A stretch of 64,000 bases of DNA from Clostridia bacterium (GTDB lineage Bacteria; Bacillota; Clostridia; Lachnospirales; Lachnospiraceae), in NCBI GenBank assembly GCA_910576325.1, contig CAJTIM010000007.1:62001-126000 (forward strand), in the 5' to 3' direction. How positions within the stretch are numbered: position 1 is the stretch's first letter; each line of letters begins with the position of its first letter. The translations under genes were made by a program, and so were the position numbers. Below the pieces are notes generated by a model, which saw only the letters and a list, made by a program, of their open reading frames with translations, was not told where the DNA came from and did no database searches. Below are positions 1-7,701 of the stretch, piece after piece.

Positions 1-2
1 CG

Positions 3-80
3 GACATGGAGATGCAGTCGGTCTACTTCCGTGGCTGCTATGACAGCGTGGGGTATCTGAAAAAGGCAGGGATTTTGTAA
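3..80 (+). CDS. C-terminal end of an ICE protein (partial)
   Basis: The frame is open from the window edge and ends in YFRGCYDSVGYLKKAGIL followed by TAA at 78-80. Only 25 codons are visible. GC content and codon use match the conjugation genes downstream of 3.5 kb, not the AT-rich cassette that follows, so this is probably the ICE gene upstream of the cassette insertion. A YodL- or antirestriction-type ICE protein is possible, but nothing visible proves it. Confidence 0.6.
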   Translation, partial: DMEMQSVYFRGCYDSVGYLKKAGIL

Positions 81-92
81 GGGAATGACCGA

Positions 93-133
93 GAAAAAGG
101 CGGTGTCGGCGTGAGTGCTGATGCCGTCTTTTT
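93..133 (+). terminator. Rho-independent terminator
   Basis: The arm AAAAAGGCGGTGTC pairs, with G-U pairs, to GATGCCGTCTTTTT, and the hairpin ends in a T run. It lies just after the partial ICE gene and separates it from the cassette at 220. Confidence 0.65.
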
Positions 134-170
134 ACATAGTTGATAGGTGGAAAAAAATGTTGTTTTGTTG

Positions 171-176
171 TATAAT
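171..176 (+). promoter_or_regulatory. -10 box of the TIR-SIR2 cassette
   Basis: A perfect TATAAT lies 44 bases before the ATG at 220, in AT-rich DNA after the terminator. No good -35 box is seen at 17 bp spacing, so the promoter may be weak or may need an activator. Confidence 0.45.
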
Positions 177-219
177 TACAGTTACACAAATGAATTATTG
201 CGAATAAGAGGAGGTTTAA

Positions 220-1584
220 ATGAAAATATTTATAAGTCATTCTAGTCGTGATATAGATATATATAATGAGCTTGCCGATGCCCTAAAAGAAAAGGGGTAT
301 ACGATTTTTAATGTTAATGAAGTGAATGTTGGAGAAAGTGTAATTGAAAAAATTAAATTTGCTTTAAATGATTCGGACATTCTTGTTGCAATTATAACAG
401 AGAATTTTTTAAACTCATCGTGGGCACAGGCAGAATTAAGTTCAGCTATATTAAGCACTAATAGCATTCGTGTCCTGCCTGTTGTAGTGGGGGATGTATT
501 TATTCCTAATTTCTTAATACAATTTCAATATAGAAAGGTAGATTCTACAAAAGAGATTACAAAGACTGTATTAAACGATATTGGTCAATTAGGAATGATT
601 GAAAGTGATTCAACTCTTTTTCAAAAACAAAGTACCGCTCAATCTGAAAGAAAAGATATTGAAGAAAAAATAGCTTTATTGAAGGAAGCTTTAATAGATA
701 ATCAACTTACTTTGGTGTGTGGAGCAGGTATATCAAGAGATTCGTCTATACCAGATTGGAATGAACTTCTTGTTAATATCCTCAATGAAACATTTTTTGA
801 TGATGGTTCAAATGTTCCAAAGTCTAAAATTTTAGCAGAGGATTTGCTTTCATTAATGCCACAATCAAATTTAATTTTAGGAAAATATTTAAGATTAGTA
901 TTAAAAAAAGATTTTGAGAAAGTTGTACAAAAACATTTATACTCTTATTATAATCAAGACCGAGATTTTGAATCATCAATGATGGTACAGGGGCATGAAA
1001 TAATTAACTATGCCTTAGAAACAAACATGATGAAAGCTATTGTTGAACTTGCTCGTCCAAAAAGGAGAGGAAAACGGTTAGAATCAATAATCACATTTAA
1101 TTTTGATGATTTGATAGAATGTGCGTTATCAAAACATAATATTGAATATTGTTCCATATGGAAAGAGGGGCAAATATATGGGATTGATGCGTTGCCTATT
1201 TTCCATGTACACGGATTTTTACCAAACCAAAGGGAAATAGACAGTCCCAATTTAGTCTTTAGTGAGGAAGCATATCATTCACAATTTATCGACCCATATA
1301 GTTGGTCAAACTTGATACAACTAAACACATTCTCTACAAATATATGTCTGTTTGTAGGCTTAAGTTTATCTGACCCAAATTTAAGGAGATTATTGGACAT
1401 ATCGTGGAGAAGAAATCAAAGATGCAAACATTATATTGTTATGAGAAAAGAACCTCAAAAAAATAGGACGGATGAGATTGCTACTATGCTTTTTGAACAA
1501 GATGCAAATTCACTTGGATTAAATGTTATTTGGTGTTCCGATTTTTCAGAAATACCGAGTATATTATCCAGTATTGCAACGTGA
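220..1584 (+). CDS. TIR-SIR2 fusion protein, putative NAD-directed defence effector
   Basis: This 454-residue protein joins two NAD-processing folds. Residues 1 to about 125 are a TIR domain: it opens MKIFISHSSRD and has SSWAQAELSSAI, with E72 in the position of the catalytic glutamate. Residues about 160-454 are a SIR2-family domain: LVCGAGIS (166-172), TFNFDDL with N294, and FHVHGF with H329/H331 as candidate catalytic histidines. TIR enzymes make cyclic ADP-ribose signals or cleave NAD, and defence SIR2 domains deplete NAD during phage infection. In Thoeris these activities are on separate proteins, and no SLOG sensor is seen here. The ATG at 220 follows AGGAGG. The gene is AT-rich and starts a three-gene cassette inside ICE DNA. 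Domain calls are firm; the defence role is inferred. Confidence 0.85.
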   Translation: MKIFISHSSRDIDIYNELADALKEKGYTIFNVNEVNVGESVIEKIKFALNDSDILVAIITENFLNSSWAQAELSSAILSTNSIRVLPVVVGDVFIPNFLIQFQYRKVDSTKEITKTVLNDIGQLGMIESDSTLFQKQSTAQSERKDIEEKIALLKEALIDNQLTLVCGAGISRDSSIPDWNELLVNILNETFFDDGSNVPKSKILAEDLLSLMPQSNLILGKYLRLVLKKDFEKVVQKHLYSYYNQDRDFESSMMVQGHEIINYALETNMMKAIVELARPKRRGKRLESIITFNFDDLIECALSKHNIEYCSIWKEGQIYGIDALPIFHVHGFLPNQREIDSPNLVFSEEAYHSQFIDPYSWSNLIQLNTFSTNICLFVGLSLSDPNLRRLLDISWRRNQRCKHYIVMRKEPQKNRTDEIATMLFEQDANSLGLNVIWCSDFSEIPSILSSIAT

Positions 1585-1628
1585 TAGTGCATCTAAAAAT
1601 ACAATTTTATAAAAAGGGAGGAATTCAA

Positions 1629-2210
1629 ATGTCTGATGAAATATTTAATATGTTTTCGGCAGTTGGAATAGGTCTTACTTTTTTGGCATCAATGGCGGCA
1701 GTTATTGTTTCTATAATATCATTACGATGCTCTAATAAAGCAGCAAAAAGGTCGGGGTATCTAAATACAATTACTGCAAGTCGTGATAGATGGTCAAATT
1801 CTTTAAGAGAAAATGCTTCTTTATATTTTACTCAAATTGCTCGATTATGCAGTGGGCAAGAAAATAATTTAGGAGATATTTATAATGAGTTGACGCATTA
1901 TCACTTTGCTATTATTTTATTATTATTTGAGCAGGATAAAGAATTGCATGACAATATGAGTGCTTTGAGAAATAAGGCATTTGAAATTGTTGACCAGAAT
2001 AATATAATTGATTCTCAGTATAATAGAGGTTTTCTGAATTTCAACAAAGCGGAGATTGAAAATTCAGATGTTGTGATTCAAGCTCGCAAAGAAATACACG
2101 AATTACGTTATACAATTTTAGAAGAGTATCAAGGGAAAGTTTTTAATGGGATATCAGAGTTGCTTGAAAGAGAGTGGAGAAAACAGCAATATGAGGCAAC
2201 AAAAATGTAG
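1629..2210 (+). CDS. Single-helix membrane protein of the TIR-SIR2 cassette
   Basis: This 193-residue protein has one strongly hydrophobic helix at about residues 9-33 (VGIGLTFLASMAAVIVSIIS). A basic stretch and a helical soluble part follow, including SRDRWSNSLRENASLYF. Positive residues after the helix suggest a cytoplasmic C-terminal domain. The ATG at 1629 was chosen over the longer frame because GGGAGG precedes it. It lies 44 bp after the TIR-SIR2 stop, in the same AT-rich DNA, so the genes are probably cotranscribed. The exact family is not recognised. A membrane anchor, sensor or effector for the cassette would fit, but this is inference. Confidence 0.7.
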   Translation: MSDEIFNMFSAVGIGLTFLASMAAVIVSIISLRCSNKAAKRSGYLNTITASRDRWSNSLRENASLYFTQIARLCSGQENNLGDIYNELTHYHFAIILLLFEQDKELHDNMSALRNKAFEIVDQNNIIDSQYNRGFLNFNKAEIENSDVVIQARKEIHELRYTILEEYQGKVFNGISELLEREWRKQQYEATKM

Positions 2211-2259
2211 TTATTATAAGTTTTAGTTGATGATATTTGTAAAAGTGGAGAGGAATTTT

Positions 2260-3474
2260 ATGGATTATGATTTTAAATGGATACGCCCTAATATGTCATT
2301 ATATCATATGAATAAGAACTGTCCGTTTCCAATAACTTTATTAAACAGTGGGGATTTAGCCACAGATTTTAATAAATATGCGATAGATTTTTTTGATGCA
2401 GCGGAGTGTGTAATTCATTATTTGGGCGAAGATGTAGCAGAAAATGGTGACATAGGAAAACTTGATTTATGGTATTTTGCAATGGTCTATTTATATAGAC
2501 AAAGTATAGAACTTCTTTTGAAAGCAAATATATTTAAGATTGTCGCCTCAGAAAACGATAGAAAATTGATAATCGGTGACATACGGCATGACCTCAAACA
2601 AGGATATGATAAAATACTGGAGCTAAAAGATTTAGAATATACAGATAACGATAATGCTAACTGGTTATGGAGGTATTTAGCGGATATTTCAAGGATTGAT
2701 AAAGAATCTGATATGTTCCGTTACCCTTTTGGCAATAATCTTAATGTATTATTTGATAAGCAGACACATATTTCTTTAGCGGCAACACACGATAATATGA
2801 ATAAAGCCTTTAATATTTTGAGTGAGTTATATAAGACGGGAAATTTTACAGAGCAGGAATACGAAGCATATTCACCACAGCTAATTATTGAAGGTGGACA
2901 TTACTACCAGCAGAGCGTTGTCGGTTATAAATATGCACAGCATTCGTTTTATCCTTACTATTCCTCGTATGAAGAAGTAGGGAATTTTTTAAAAGAAAAG
3001 GTTTTGAATGACAATAGAAAAGAATTGTTTATGCCAATGTGCTATATGTATCGTAATGCAGTTGAGCTTGGTTTAAAAAGGATAATTATTGAAGATAGCC
3101 ACATAGAAAGAACAAAGGCATTGAAGATACTCCGACGAAAAAAACATAGCATACTTGGACTTTGGAACAGTATTGTCGATGAAGTTGACAAATATTCCAA
3201 TGCACCAGATGATGACACTACTTTAAATGATACAACACAGTATATCCAAGCGTTTCATGATTTTGACCAAAGTTCTGATTTGTTTAGGTATCCATGTAAC
3301 AAAAAATTGCAGGTTTACTTTTCAGAAAAAAAGGTATTAGACATAGAAAATGTTTCTTCCTGCTTTGAAGAATTATGTAATTTCTTAGATGCGGTTGATA
3401 GTTCATTAAGTTATGTCAAAGATATAGAAGCAGAAATAGCACAAGAAATGGCATCTTATTATGATTATTATTAA
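2260..3474 (+). CDS. Tandem-repeat HEPN-like protein of the TIR-SIR2 cassette
   Basis: This 404-residue protein is an internal duplication. Each half has the same three landmarks in order: YLYRQSIELLLKANI versus YMYRNAVELGLKRII; IRHDLKQGYDKI versus RKKHSILGLWNSI; and SDMFRYPFGNNLNVLF versus SDLFRYPCNKKLQVYF. The first two resemble HEPN helices, in which an Arg and a downstream His form an RNase or nucleotide-handling site. The ATG at 2260 follows GGAGAGG. It is the third gene of the AT-rich cassette and ends before a hairpin. HEPN proteins often act as toxins or antitoxin partners in defence loci. The repeat is seen directly; the HEPN assignment is moderate and the function unknown. Confidence 0.7.
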   Translation: MDYDFKWIRPNMSLYHMNKNCPFPITLLNSGDLATDFNKYAIDFFDAAECVIHYLGEDVAENGDIGKLDLWYFAMVYLYRQSIELLLKANIFKIVASENDRKLIIGDIRHDLKQGYDKILELKDLEYTDNDNANWLWRYLADISRIDKESDMFRYPFGNNLNVLFDKQTHISLAATHDNMNKAFNILSELYKTGNFTEQEYEAYSPQLIIEGGHYYQQSVVGYKYAQHSFYPYYSSYEEVGNFLKEKVLNDNRKELFMPMCYMYRNAVELGLKRIIIEDSHIERTKALKILRRKKHSILGLWNSIVDEVDKYSNAPDDDTTLNDTTQYIQAFHDFDQSSDLFRYPCNKKLQVYFSEKKVLDIENVSSCFEELCNFLDAVDSSLSYVKDIEAEIAQEMASYYDYY

Positions 3475-3487
3475 AATTGGATTACAT

Positions 3488-3527
3488 AGCCGAGAGGTTT
3501 TCATTTACGAAAAACCCTCGGCTAATT
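3488..3527 (+). terminator. Hairpin closing the TIR-SIR2 cassette
   Basis: The arms AGCCGAGAGGTTTT and AAAACCCTCGGCT pair almost perfectly, starting 14 bases after the stop at 3474. The following T tract is weak (AATTCTATTTC), so termination may be partial. Confidence 0.6.
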
Positions 3528-3552
3528 CTATTTCTGGAGGTGATTTTATTGA

Positions 3553-4542
3553 ATGAGAAGTAACAGACCCTATGTGCAGATTGACCCAGACGTGCTTGAG
3601 CAGGCAAGGCAGATAGATTTACTCTCCTATCTACGGGCTTACGAGCCGAGCAACCTTGTCAAAGTCAAAGGCACGACGAACGTCTACTGTACCGCCGAGC
3701 ATGACAGCTTGAAGATTTCCAATGGTAAATGGTACTGGTGGTCGAGGGGCTTCGGCGGCTACTCCGCCCTTGATTATCTGATGAAAGTCAAAGAATACGG
3801 CTTTGTGGAAGCCGTGGAAACCCTCACGGGGCAGACAATGGCGGACTGGAAGCCGCCGCCCCCTGCCGTGAAGAAAGACGAGCCAAAGGTGCTGCTCCTG
3901 CCGCCGAAGAACAAAAATTGTGACAGGGTGGCGGAATATCTTTTCGGGCGTGGTATTGACTATCAGCTTATCCAAGAGTGCGTTGCCGAGGGAATTATAT
4001 TTGAGAGTGCCGACTACCACAACGCCGTTTTTATCGGGAAAGATGAAAGCGGGACGCCAAAGTACGCCGCCTGCCGTGGCACAATGGGGAGCTTCAAGCG
4101 TGACGCATCGGGCAGTGATAAGCGGTATTCGTTTCGGCTTCTGGCAAAAGAGCCGACTGACGCCGTGCATTTGTTTGAAGCCGCCATTGATTTATTATCT
4201 TATGCCACCTATTTAAAATGTGAGGGAAAGGATTATAAGGCAGAGAATCTTCTCTCGTTGTCGGGCGTATATCAGCCGAAGAAAGAGCTGAAAGAAAGCA
4301 AAATCCCTGTTGCCCTCACGACTTTTTTAAAGGTAAACCTGCAAATCAAGACCATATTTCTGCATCTGGATAAGGACAAAGCAGGTCGTTTATGTACCGC
4401 AGCTTTGAAAGAATTATTGCAGAAAGACTACCGAATCGTTGATGAACCGCCGCCAGTCGGCAAGGACTTCAACGATTTTTTAATGTCCTATCTGGGGATT
4501 GCAAGGCAGAAACCGAGCCGTGAGAGGGGGGATGCCCGCTGA
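3553..4542 (+). CDS. DUF3991/toprim domain protein, ICE primase-like
   Basis: This 329-residue protein resembles the DUF3991-plus-toprim proteins of Tn1549/CTn conjugative elements. The N-terminal half has a zinc-ribbon-like CHC2-type region (VYCTAEHDSLKI, then WYWWSRGFGGYSALDYL). The C-terminal half carries a toprim-like segment with ALFEA/HLFEAAIDLLSY and FLHLDKDKAGR, a DxD pattern for metal binding. It probably primes or processes DNA during conjugative transfer. The ATG at 3553 follows TGGAGGTG. Its GC-rich codon use contrasts with the AT-rich cassette just upstream. Confidence 0.8.
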   Translation: MRSNRPYVQIDPDVLEQARQIDLLSYLRAYEPSNLVKVKGTTNVYCTAEHDSLKISNGKWYWWSRGFGGYSALDYLMKVKEYGFVEAVETLTGQTMADWKPPPPAVKKDEPKVLLLPPKNKNCDRVAEYLFGRGIDYQLIQECVAEGIIFESADYHNAVFIGKDESGTPKYAACRGTMGSFKRDASGSDKRYSFRLLAKEPTDAVHLFEAAIDLLSYATYLKCEGKDYKAENLLSLSGVYQPKKELKESKIPVALTTFLKVNLQIKTIFLHLDKDKAGRLCTAALKELLQKDYRIVDEPPPVGKDFNDFLMSYLGIARQKPSRERGDAR

Positions 4543-4630
4543 CTGTATGAAGATTTTTCTGCAAGAAATGACCGTAACCACAACAAAATTTCAGACCGAA
4601 AGGGAGGAAAGACCGATTGAAAAACTATGA
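4532..4630 (+). CDS. Possible 32-residue coupled ORF
   Basis: ATG 4532 follows GAGAGGGGG and overlaps the stop of the toprim gene. The frame encodes a 32-residue peptide starting MPADCMKIFLQ and stops inside the next gene, in ATGA-like coupling. No family is recognised. It may be a real coupling peptide or chance. Confidence 0.25.
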   Translation: MPADCMKIFLQEMTVTTTKFQTEREERPIEKL

Positions 4631-4907
4631 AGTGACCCTTGTCGCCCACTATGCAAAGACCGTTTCCATCCATGCCGACAGCCCCGAACAGGCGGCGGAG
4701 AAGTTAAAGACCGTCCTGTTTGATACCGACCTTGTGAGGTTTTCCGACGGGGATTTTGTCTGCGGCGAAGCCGAGATTAACGACCCTATGGAGGACGCAG
4801 GGGAAGAAAGCGAATCCGAGGGAGAGGATTTTGAGGACGGCTTCTGTTCGGAATGTCCGTGCTTTGGAACGGTGTGTAAAGGATGCTGTCACGAGGGCGG
4901 GGATTAA
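4617..4907 (+). CDS. DpnD/PcfM-like small ICE protein
   Basis: This 96-residue protein starts at TTG 4617 after AGGGAGGAAAG. It begins KNYEVTLVAHYAKTVSIHADSPEQAAEKL, the short beta-rich start typical of DpnD/PcfM proteins of conjugative elements. An acidic linker follows, then a C-terminal cysteine cluster (CSECPCFGTVCKGCC) that could bind zinc. It sits just before the candidate oriT and mobilisation genes. Its role is unknown; the family call is moderate. Confidence 0.55.
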   Translation: MKNYEVTLVAHYAKTVSIHADSPEQAAEKLKTVLFDTDLVRFSDGDFVCGEAEINDPMEDAGEESESEGEDFEDGFCSECPCFGTVCKGCCHEGGD

Positions 4908-4940
4908 AGACACGTCTTACCAAGCACTGAATTTGGTTAT

Positions 4941-4990
4941 CCATCTTCCGATGGAAACAAAATTCGCTTGTTAGGGGAAAGCTCCCCTAA
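4941..4990 (+). other. Candidate origin of transfer (oriT)
   Basis: Just upstream of the DUF3789-like gene, mobC and the relaxase lie two inverted repeats: CCATC/GATGG (4941-4954) and TTAGGGG/CCCCTAA (4971-4977 and 4984-4990), followed by TACCCCGTGG. Relaxase nick sites normally sit beside such repeats next to mobC. Position and symmetry are seen; the nick site is not identified. Confidence 0.5.
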
Positions 4991-5046
4991 TACCCCGTGG
5001 AAAAGACCGCCGCCAGAGTGCGGCAGGAAGAAAGGAGTTTTTAAGG

Positions 5047-5211
5047 ATGAGAGATTTATTGTTCTTCGCTCTCGGCACAACGCTCGGAGGGATGTGCGGC
5101 GTGGCGTGTATGTGCGTGCTGCAGGTTAACAGGCTCTCCGAGGGAAAGGGGGATTTGGATGCGGAAACGAAATGTGCAGATATTGTTCCGACTGACCGAG
5201 GAAGAAGCTGA
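5047..5211 (+). CDS. DUF3789-like small membrane protein
   Basis: This 54-residue ORF starts MRDLLFFALGTTLGGMCGV and continues CMCVLQVNR, forming one glycine-rich transmembrane helix. This matches the small DUF3789 proteins found before mobC in Tn1549-like ICEs. The ATG at 5047 follows AAAGGAG, and its 3' end overlaps mobC by 53 bases in another frame. Function is unknown. Confidence 0.65.
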   Translation: MRDLLFFALGTTLGGMCGVACMCVLQVNRLSEGKGDLDAETKCADIVPTDRGRS

Positions 5212-5491
5212 ATACCTCTGCTCCCTTGCAGAGCGGGCGGGGCATTCCAGACAAGCCCTGCTCCAGTCGATGGTCATGGGCTACCGCCTGTGCGAGAAGC
5301 CAGACCCAGAGTTTTATAAAATCATGCGGGAGCTGTCCGCCATCGGCAACCGTATCAACCAGCTTGCGGCAAAAGCGAACGCCCTAAACTTTGTGGACAC
5401 GCCGATGCTCTATGACGAAGCCAAGCGTTGGCGGGACTTCCGTCTGGACGTGGGCAGGTGCTACCTTGTGCCGAGGAAGATGTCTGGCTGA
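5159..5491 (+). CDS. mobC: MobC-like relaxosome accessory protein
   Basis: This 110-residue protein starts MRKRNVQILFRLTEEEAEYL and has the ribbon-helix-helix start and the later ELSAIGNRINQLAAKAN motif typical of MobC. MobC proteins bind oriT and help the relaxase melt and nick DNA. The ATG at 5159 follows AAAGGGGGA. Its stop TGA shares its last base with the relaxase ATG at 5491, which indicates translational coupling. Confidence 0.85.
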   Translation: MRKRNVQILFRLTEEEAEYLCSLAERAGHSRQALLQSMVMGYRLCEKPDPEFYKIMRELSAIGNRINQLAAKANALNFVDTPMLYDEAKRWRDFRLDVGRCYLVPRKMSG

Positions 5492-6903
5492 TGGCGGTCT
5501 GCGAGATATGGGATGTAAAGGGCAGGCTCGACCACCCCATCGACTATGCCGAGAATCCAGAGAAGACCGCCAACCCCAAATATACGGATGCGGACTTGCA
5601 GGCGATGGGTGACGTGATGAAGTACGCCACCAACGGCGACAAGACCGAGCGGCAGTTTTTCGTCACGGGCGTAAACTGCGACCCTGCCACCGCAAGGGAC
5701 GAGATGATGATGGCAAAAGCCCAATGGAACGACCAGAGCGAGATTGTCTGCTACCACGGCTTCCAGAGTTTTAAAGCGGGCGAGGTCACGCCAGAGCAGG
5801 CACATGAGGTCGGCGTGAAGCTGGCGGAGAAGATGTGGGGAGAAAGGTTTCAAGTGATTGTGGCGACGCATCTGAATACGGAATGCCTGCACAACCACTT
5901 TGTCGTCAACTCCGTTTCCTATATTGACGGCAGGCACTACCACGACAACAAGAAGAACCTGCGGCTGCTCCGCCAGCGTTCGGATGAATTATGCCGTGAG
6001 TATTCCTTATCGGTCATTGAACACCCAAGCGGCAGGAAGAAGCCCTATGTCCTCTGCCAAGCCGAGAAGAACGGTCTGCCTACAAGGGACAGCGTGGCAC
6101 GGCAGGCGGTGGACGAAGCCATCTCAAAATCGTTCACGCTGAAAGACTTTGACCGCCAGTTGTCGGAAATGGGATACCGCATCAATTTTGACCCCAATCG
6201 AAAATACTGGACGATAATCGGCAAGGGATGGCAAAGACCGAAGCGGCTCTACAAGCTCGGCGGGGACTACACCAATGAGCGGATAACGGAACGCATAAGG
6301 GAAAATTCCTATGCGGTCAAATTCCAGAACTTTTCCAGAGAACAGCCGCAGGTCAAAGTGTACCGTGTTCGTGGCTCTCTGAAAGACGCAAAGAAAATCG
6401 GCGGCTTGCGTGGGCTGTATCTCCACTACTGCTACAAGCTCGGCATCCTGCCAAAAAAGAAACAACAGAACTATGCAAGGCTTCACTATCTTCTGAAAGA
6501 CGACTTGCTGAAGATGGAAGCCATCACAAACGAAACAAGGCTGCTCTGCCGCAACCATATCGACACGGCGGGGCAGCTTTTGTCTTATAAAGGCTCTCTG
6601 GAATCCGAGATGCAGGAGCTGACCGAACAGCGCAAGGGGCTTTACTCCCAGAGCCGCAAGGCAAGCGGCAAAGAAAAGGAAGCGGTCAAGGCTCGGCTGT
6701 CGGAAATCACGGGGCGTATGAAAACATTGCGGAGGGAGGTCAGATTATGTGAGGGAATCGATGCCCGCAGCGACACCCTCAAAGAAAATTTAAATGTCAT
6801 ACGGGCAGACGAAAAAGAGAAGAAAGGAAAGGAGCTGATGAAGCATGAACACAGGCGGCGAAGCGGCGGAGCAAATCGTAAGGATGAGCTTGGAGGGATT
6901 TGA
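5491..6903 (+). CDS. MobP-type relaxase/mobilisation nuclease
   Basis: This 470-residue protein begins MAVCEIWDVKGRLDHPIDY. It carries the relaxase metal-binding motif HLNTECLHNHFVVNSV at about residues 128-143, with a tyrosine-rich N-terminal region for the nicking residue. The C-terminal half is charged and helical. It would nick one strand at oriT and pilot it into the recipient cell. The start at 5491 overlaps the mobC stop; the longer upstream frame lies inside mobC. It heads the transfer operon and is followed by PcfB, overlapping by 59 bases. Confidence 0.9.
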   Translation: MAVCEIWDVKGRLDHPIDYAENPEKTANPKYTDADLQAMGDVMKYATNGDKTERQFFVTGVNCDPATARDEMMMAKAQWNDQSEIVCYHGFQSFKAGEVTPEQAHEVGVKLAEKMWGERFQVIVATHLNTECLHNHFVVNSVSYIDGRHYHDNKKNLRLLRQRSDELCREYSLSVIEHPSGRKKPYVLCQAEKNGLPTRDSVARQAVDEAISKSFTLKDFDRQLSEMGYRINFDPNRKYWTIIGKGWQRPKRLYKLGGDYTNERITERIRENSYAVKFQNFSREQPQVKVYRVRGSLKDAKKIGGLRGLYLHYCYKLGILPKKKQQNYARLHYLLKDDLLKMEAITNETRLLCRNHIDTAGQLLSYKGSLESEMQELTEQRKGLYSQSRKASGKEKEAVKARLSEITGRMKTLRREVRLCEGIDARSDTLKENLNVIRADEKEKKGKELMKHEHRRRSGGANRKDELGGI

Positions 6904-7699
6904 GGTCGCAGCCAGAATCACGGGGGCGGGTGCGAAGAATATCGCCATCCTCTTATATTCCATCTTAAAGGAAGAACAGAAAACCAAAGGAAAGGCAAGA
7001 CTCACAAACATGCTCCGCTCTGGGAAAGAGTTAAAAGTCTTTACCGTAAAGAGCGGCGACTTGAAGAAGTTCACGCAGGAAGCGAAGAAATACGGCGTAC
7101 TCTACTGCGTCCTCGCAGACCGTAAGAACAAAGACCCCGATGCGGAGGTGGACGTGATTGCGAGAGCCGAGGACGCATCGAAAATCAGCCGCATTGTGGA
7201 GCGGTTCAGCCTTGCGTCGGTAGATACTGCTTCCATTGTGACCGAAGCGGAGAAATCGAAAGGGGAAAAGGCGAAAGCTGACAAAACCGCAGATGTAAAA
7301 GATGCAGATGCAAAGGACGGTCAGCCAGAGCCAGACGTCGGCGTGGAGGAAAAGGCGGAGAAAGACAGGCTCATGGACGCCCTTATGGGCAAGCCGCTCC
7401 AAAAGGAGGAAAACGCCCCAAACCCCTCGGTGGCAAAGACAGAAAAATCCCCTCTGTCCGAGCCTACCTTAAAGCAGCAAAGGAAGCCCGCAGAGGGGGC
7501 TACTATGGCTAAGGCGGAGAAACCGTCAGTCAGGGAGGAACTGCGGAAAATCAAGGAGAGCCGCAAGGAGCAGGAAGCGGACGTTTCTCCTGCAAGAGAG
7601 AAATCTCCCGACAGGGCGGAGAAGCCGCCCGCAGGAAAGACGGAGCATAAGCAGCCCCAGAAGCGGAAACGGAAACCAAAATCGAAAGGAGCAAGATAA
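6845..7699 (+). CDS. pcfB: PcfB family (DUF3801) conjugation protein
   Basis: This 284-residue protein has the PcfB/DUF3801 N-terminal domain over about residues 1-130 (SLEGFEVAARITGAGAKNIAILLYSILKEE in pieces, then RSGKELKVF and FTQEAKKYGVLYCVL). A long charged, low-complexity tail follows, rich in K, E and A. In pCF10, PcfB is an accessory factor linking the relaxosome to the coupling protein. It overlaps the relaxase end and is followed two bases later by the ArdC-like gene. Confidence 0.8.
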   Translation: MNTGGEAAEQIVRMSLEGFEVAARITGAGAKNIAILLYSILKEEQKTKGKARLTNMLRSGKELKVFTVKSGDLKKFTQEAKKYGVLYCVLADRKNKDPDAEVDVIARAEDASKISRIVERFSLASVDTASIVTEAEKSKGEKAKADKTADVKDADAKDGQPEPDVGVEEKAEKDRLMDALMGKPLQKEENAPNPSVAKTEKSPLSEPTLKQQRKPAEGATMAKAEKPSVREELRKIKESRKEQEADVSPAREKSPDRAEKPPAGKTEHKQPQKRKRKPKSKGAR

Positions 7700-7701
7700 G
7701 C

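Noticed and set aside
3631..4170. Long minus-strand frame opposite the toprim gene
   Set aside because: A shadow ORF in GC-rich coding DNA; the plus-strand gene has domain motifs and a ribosome site.
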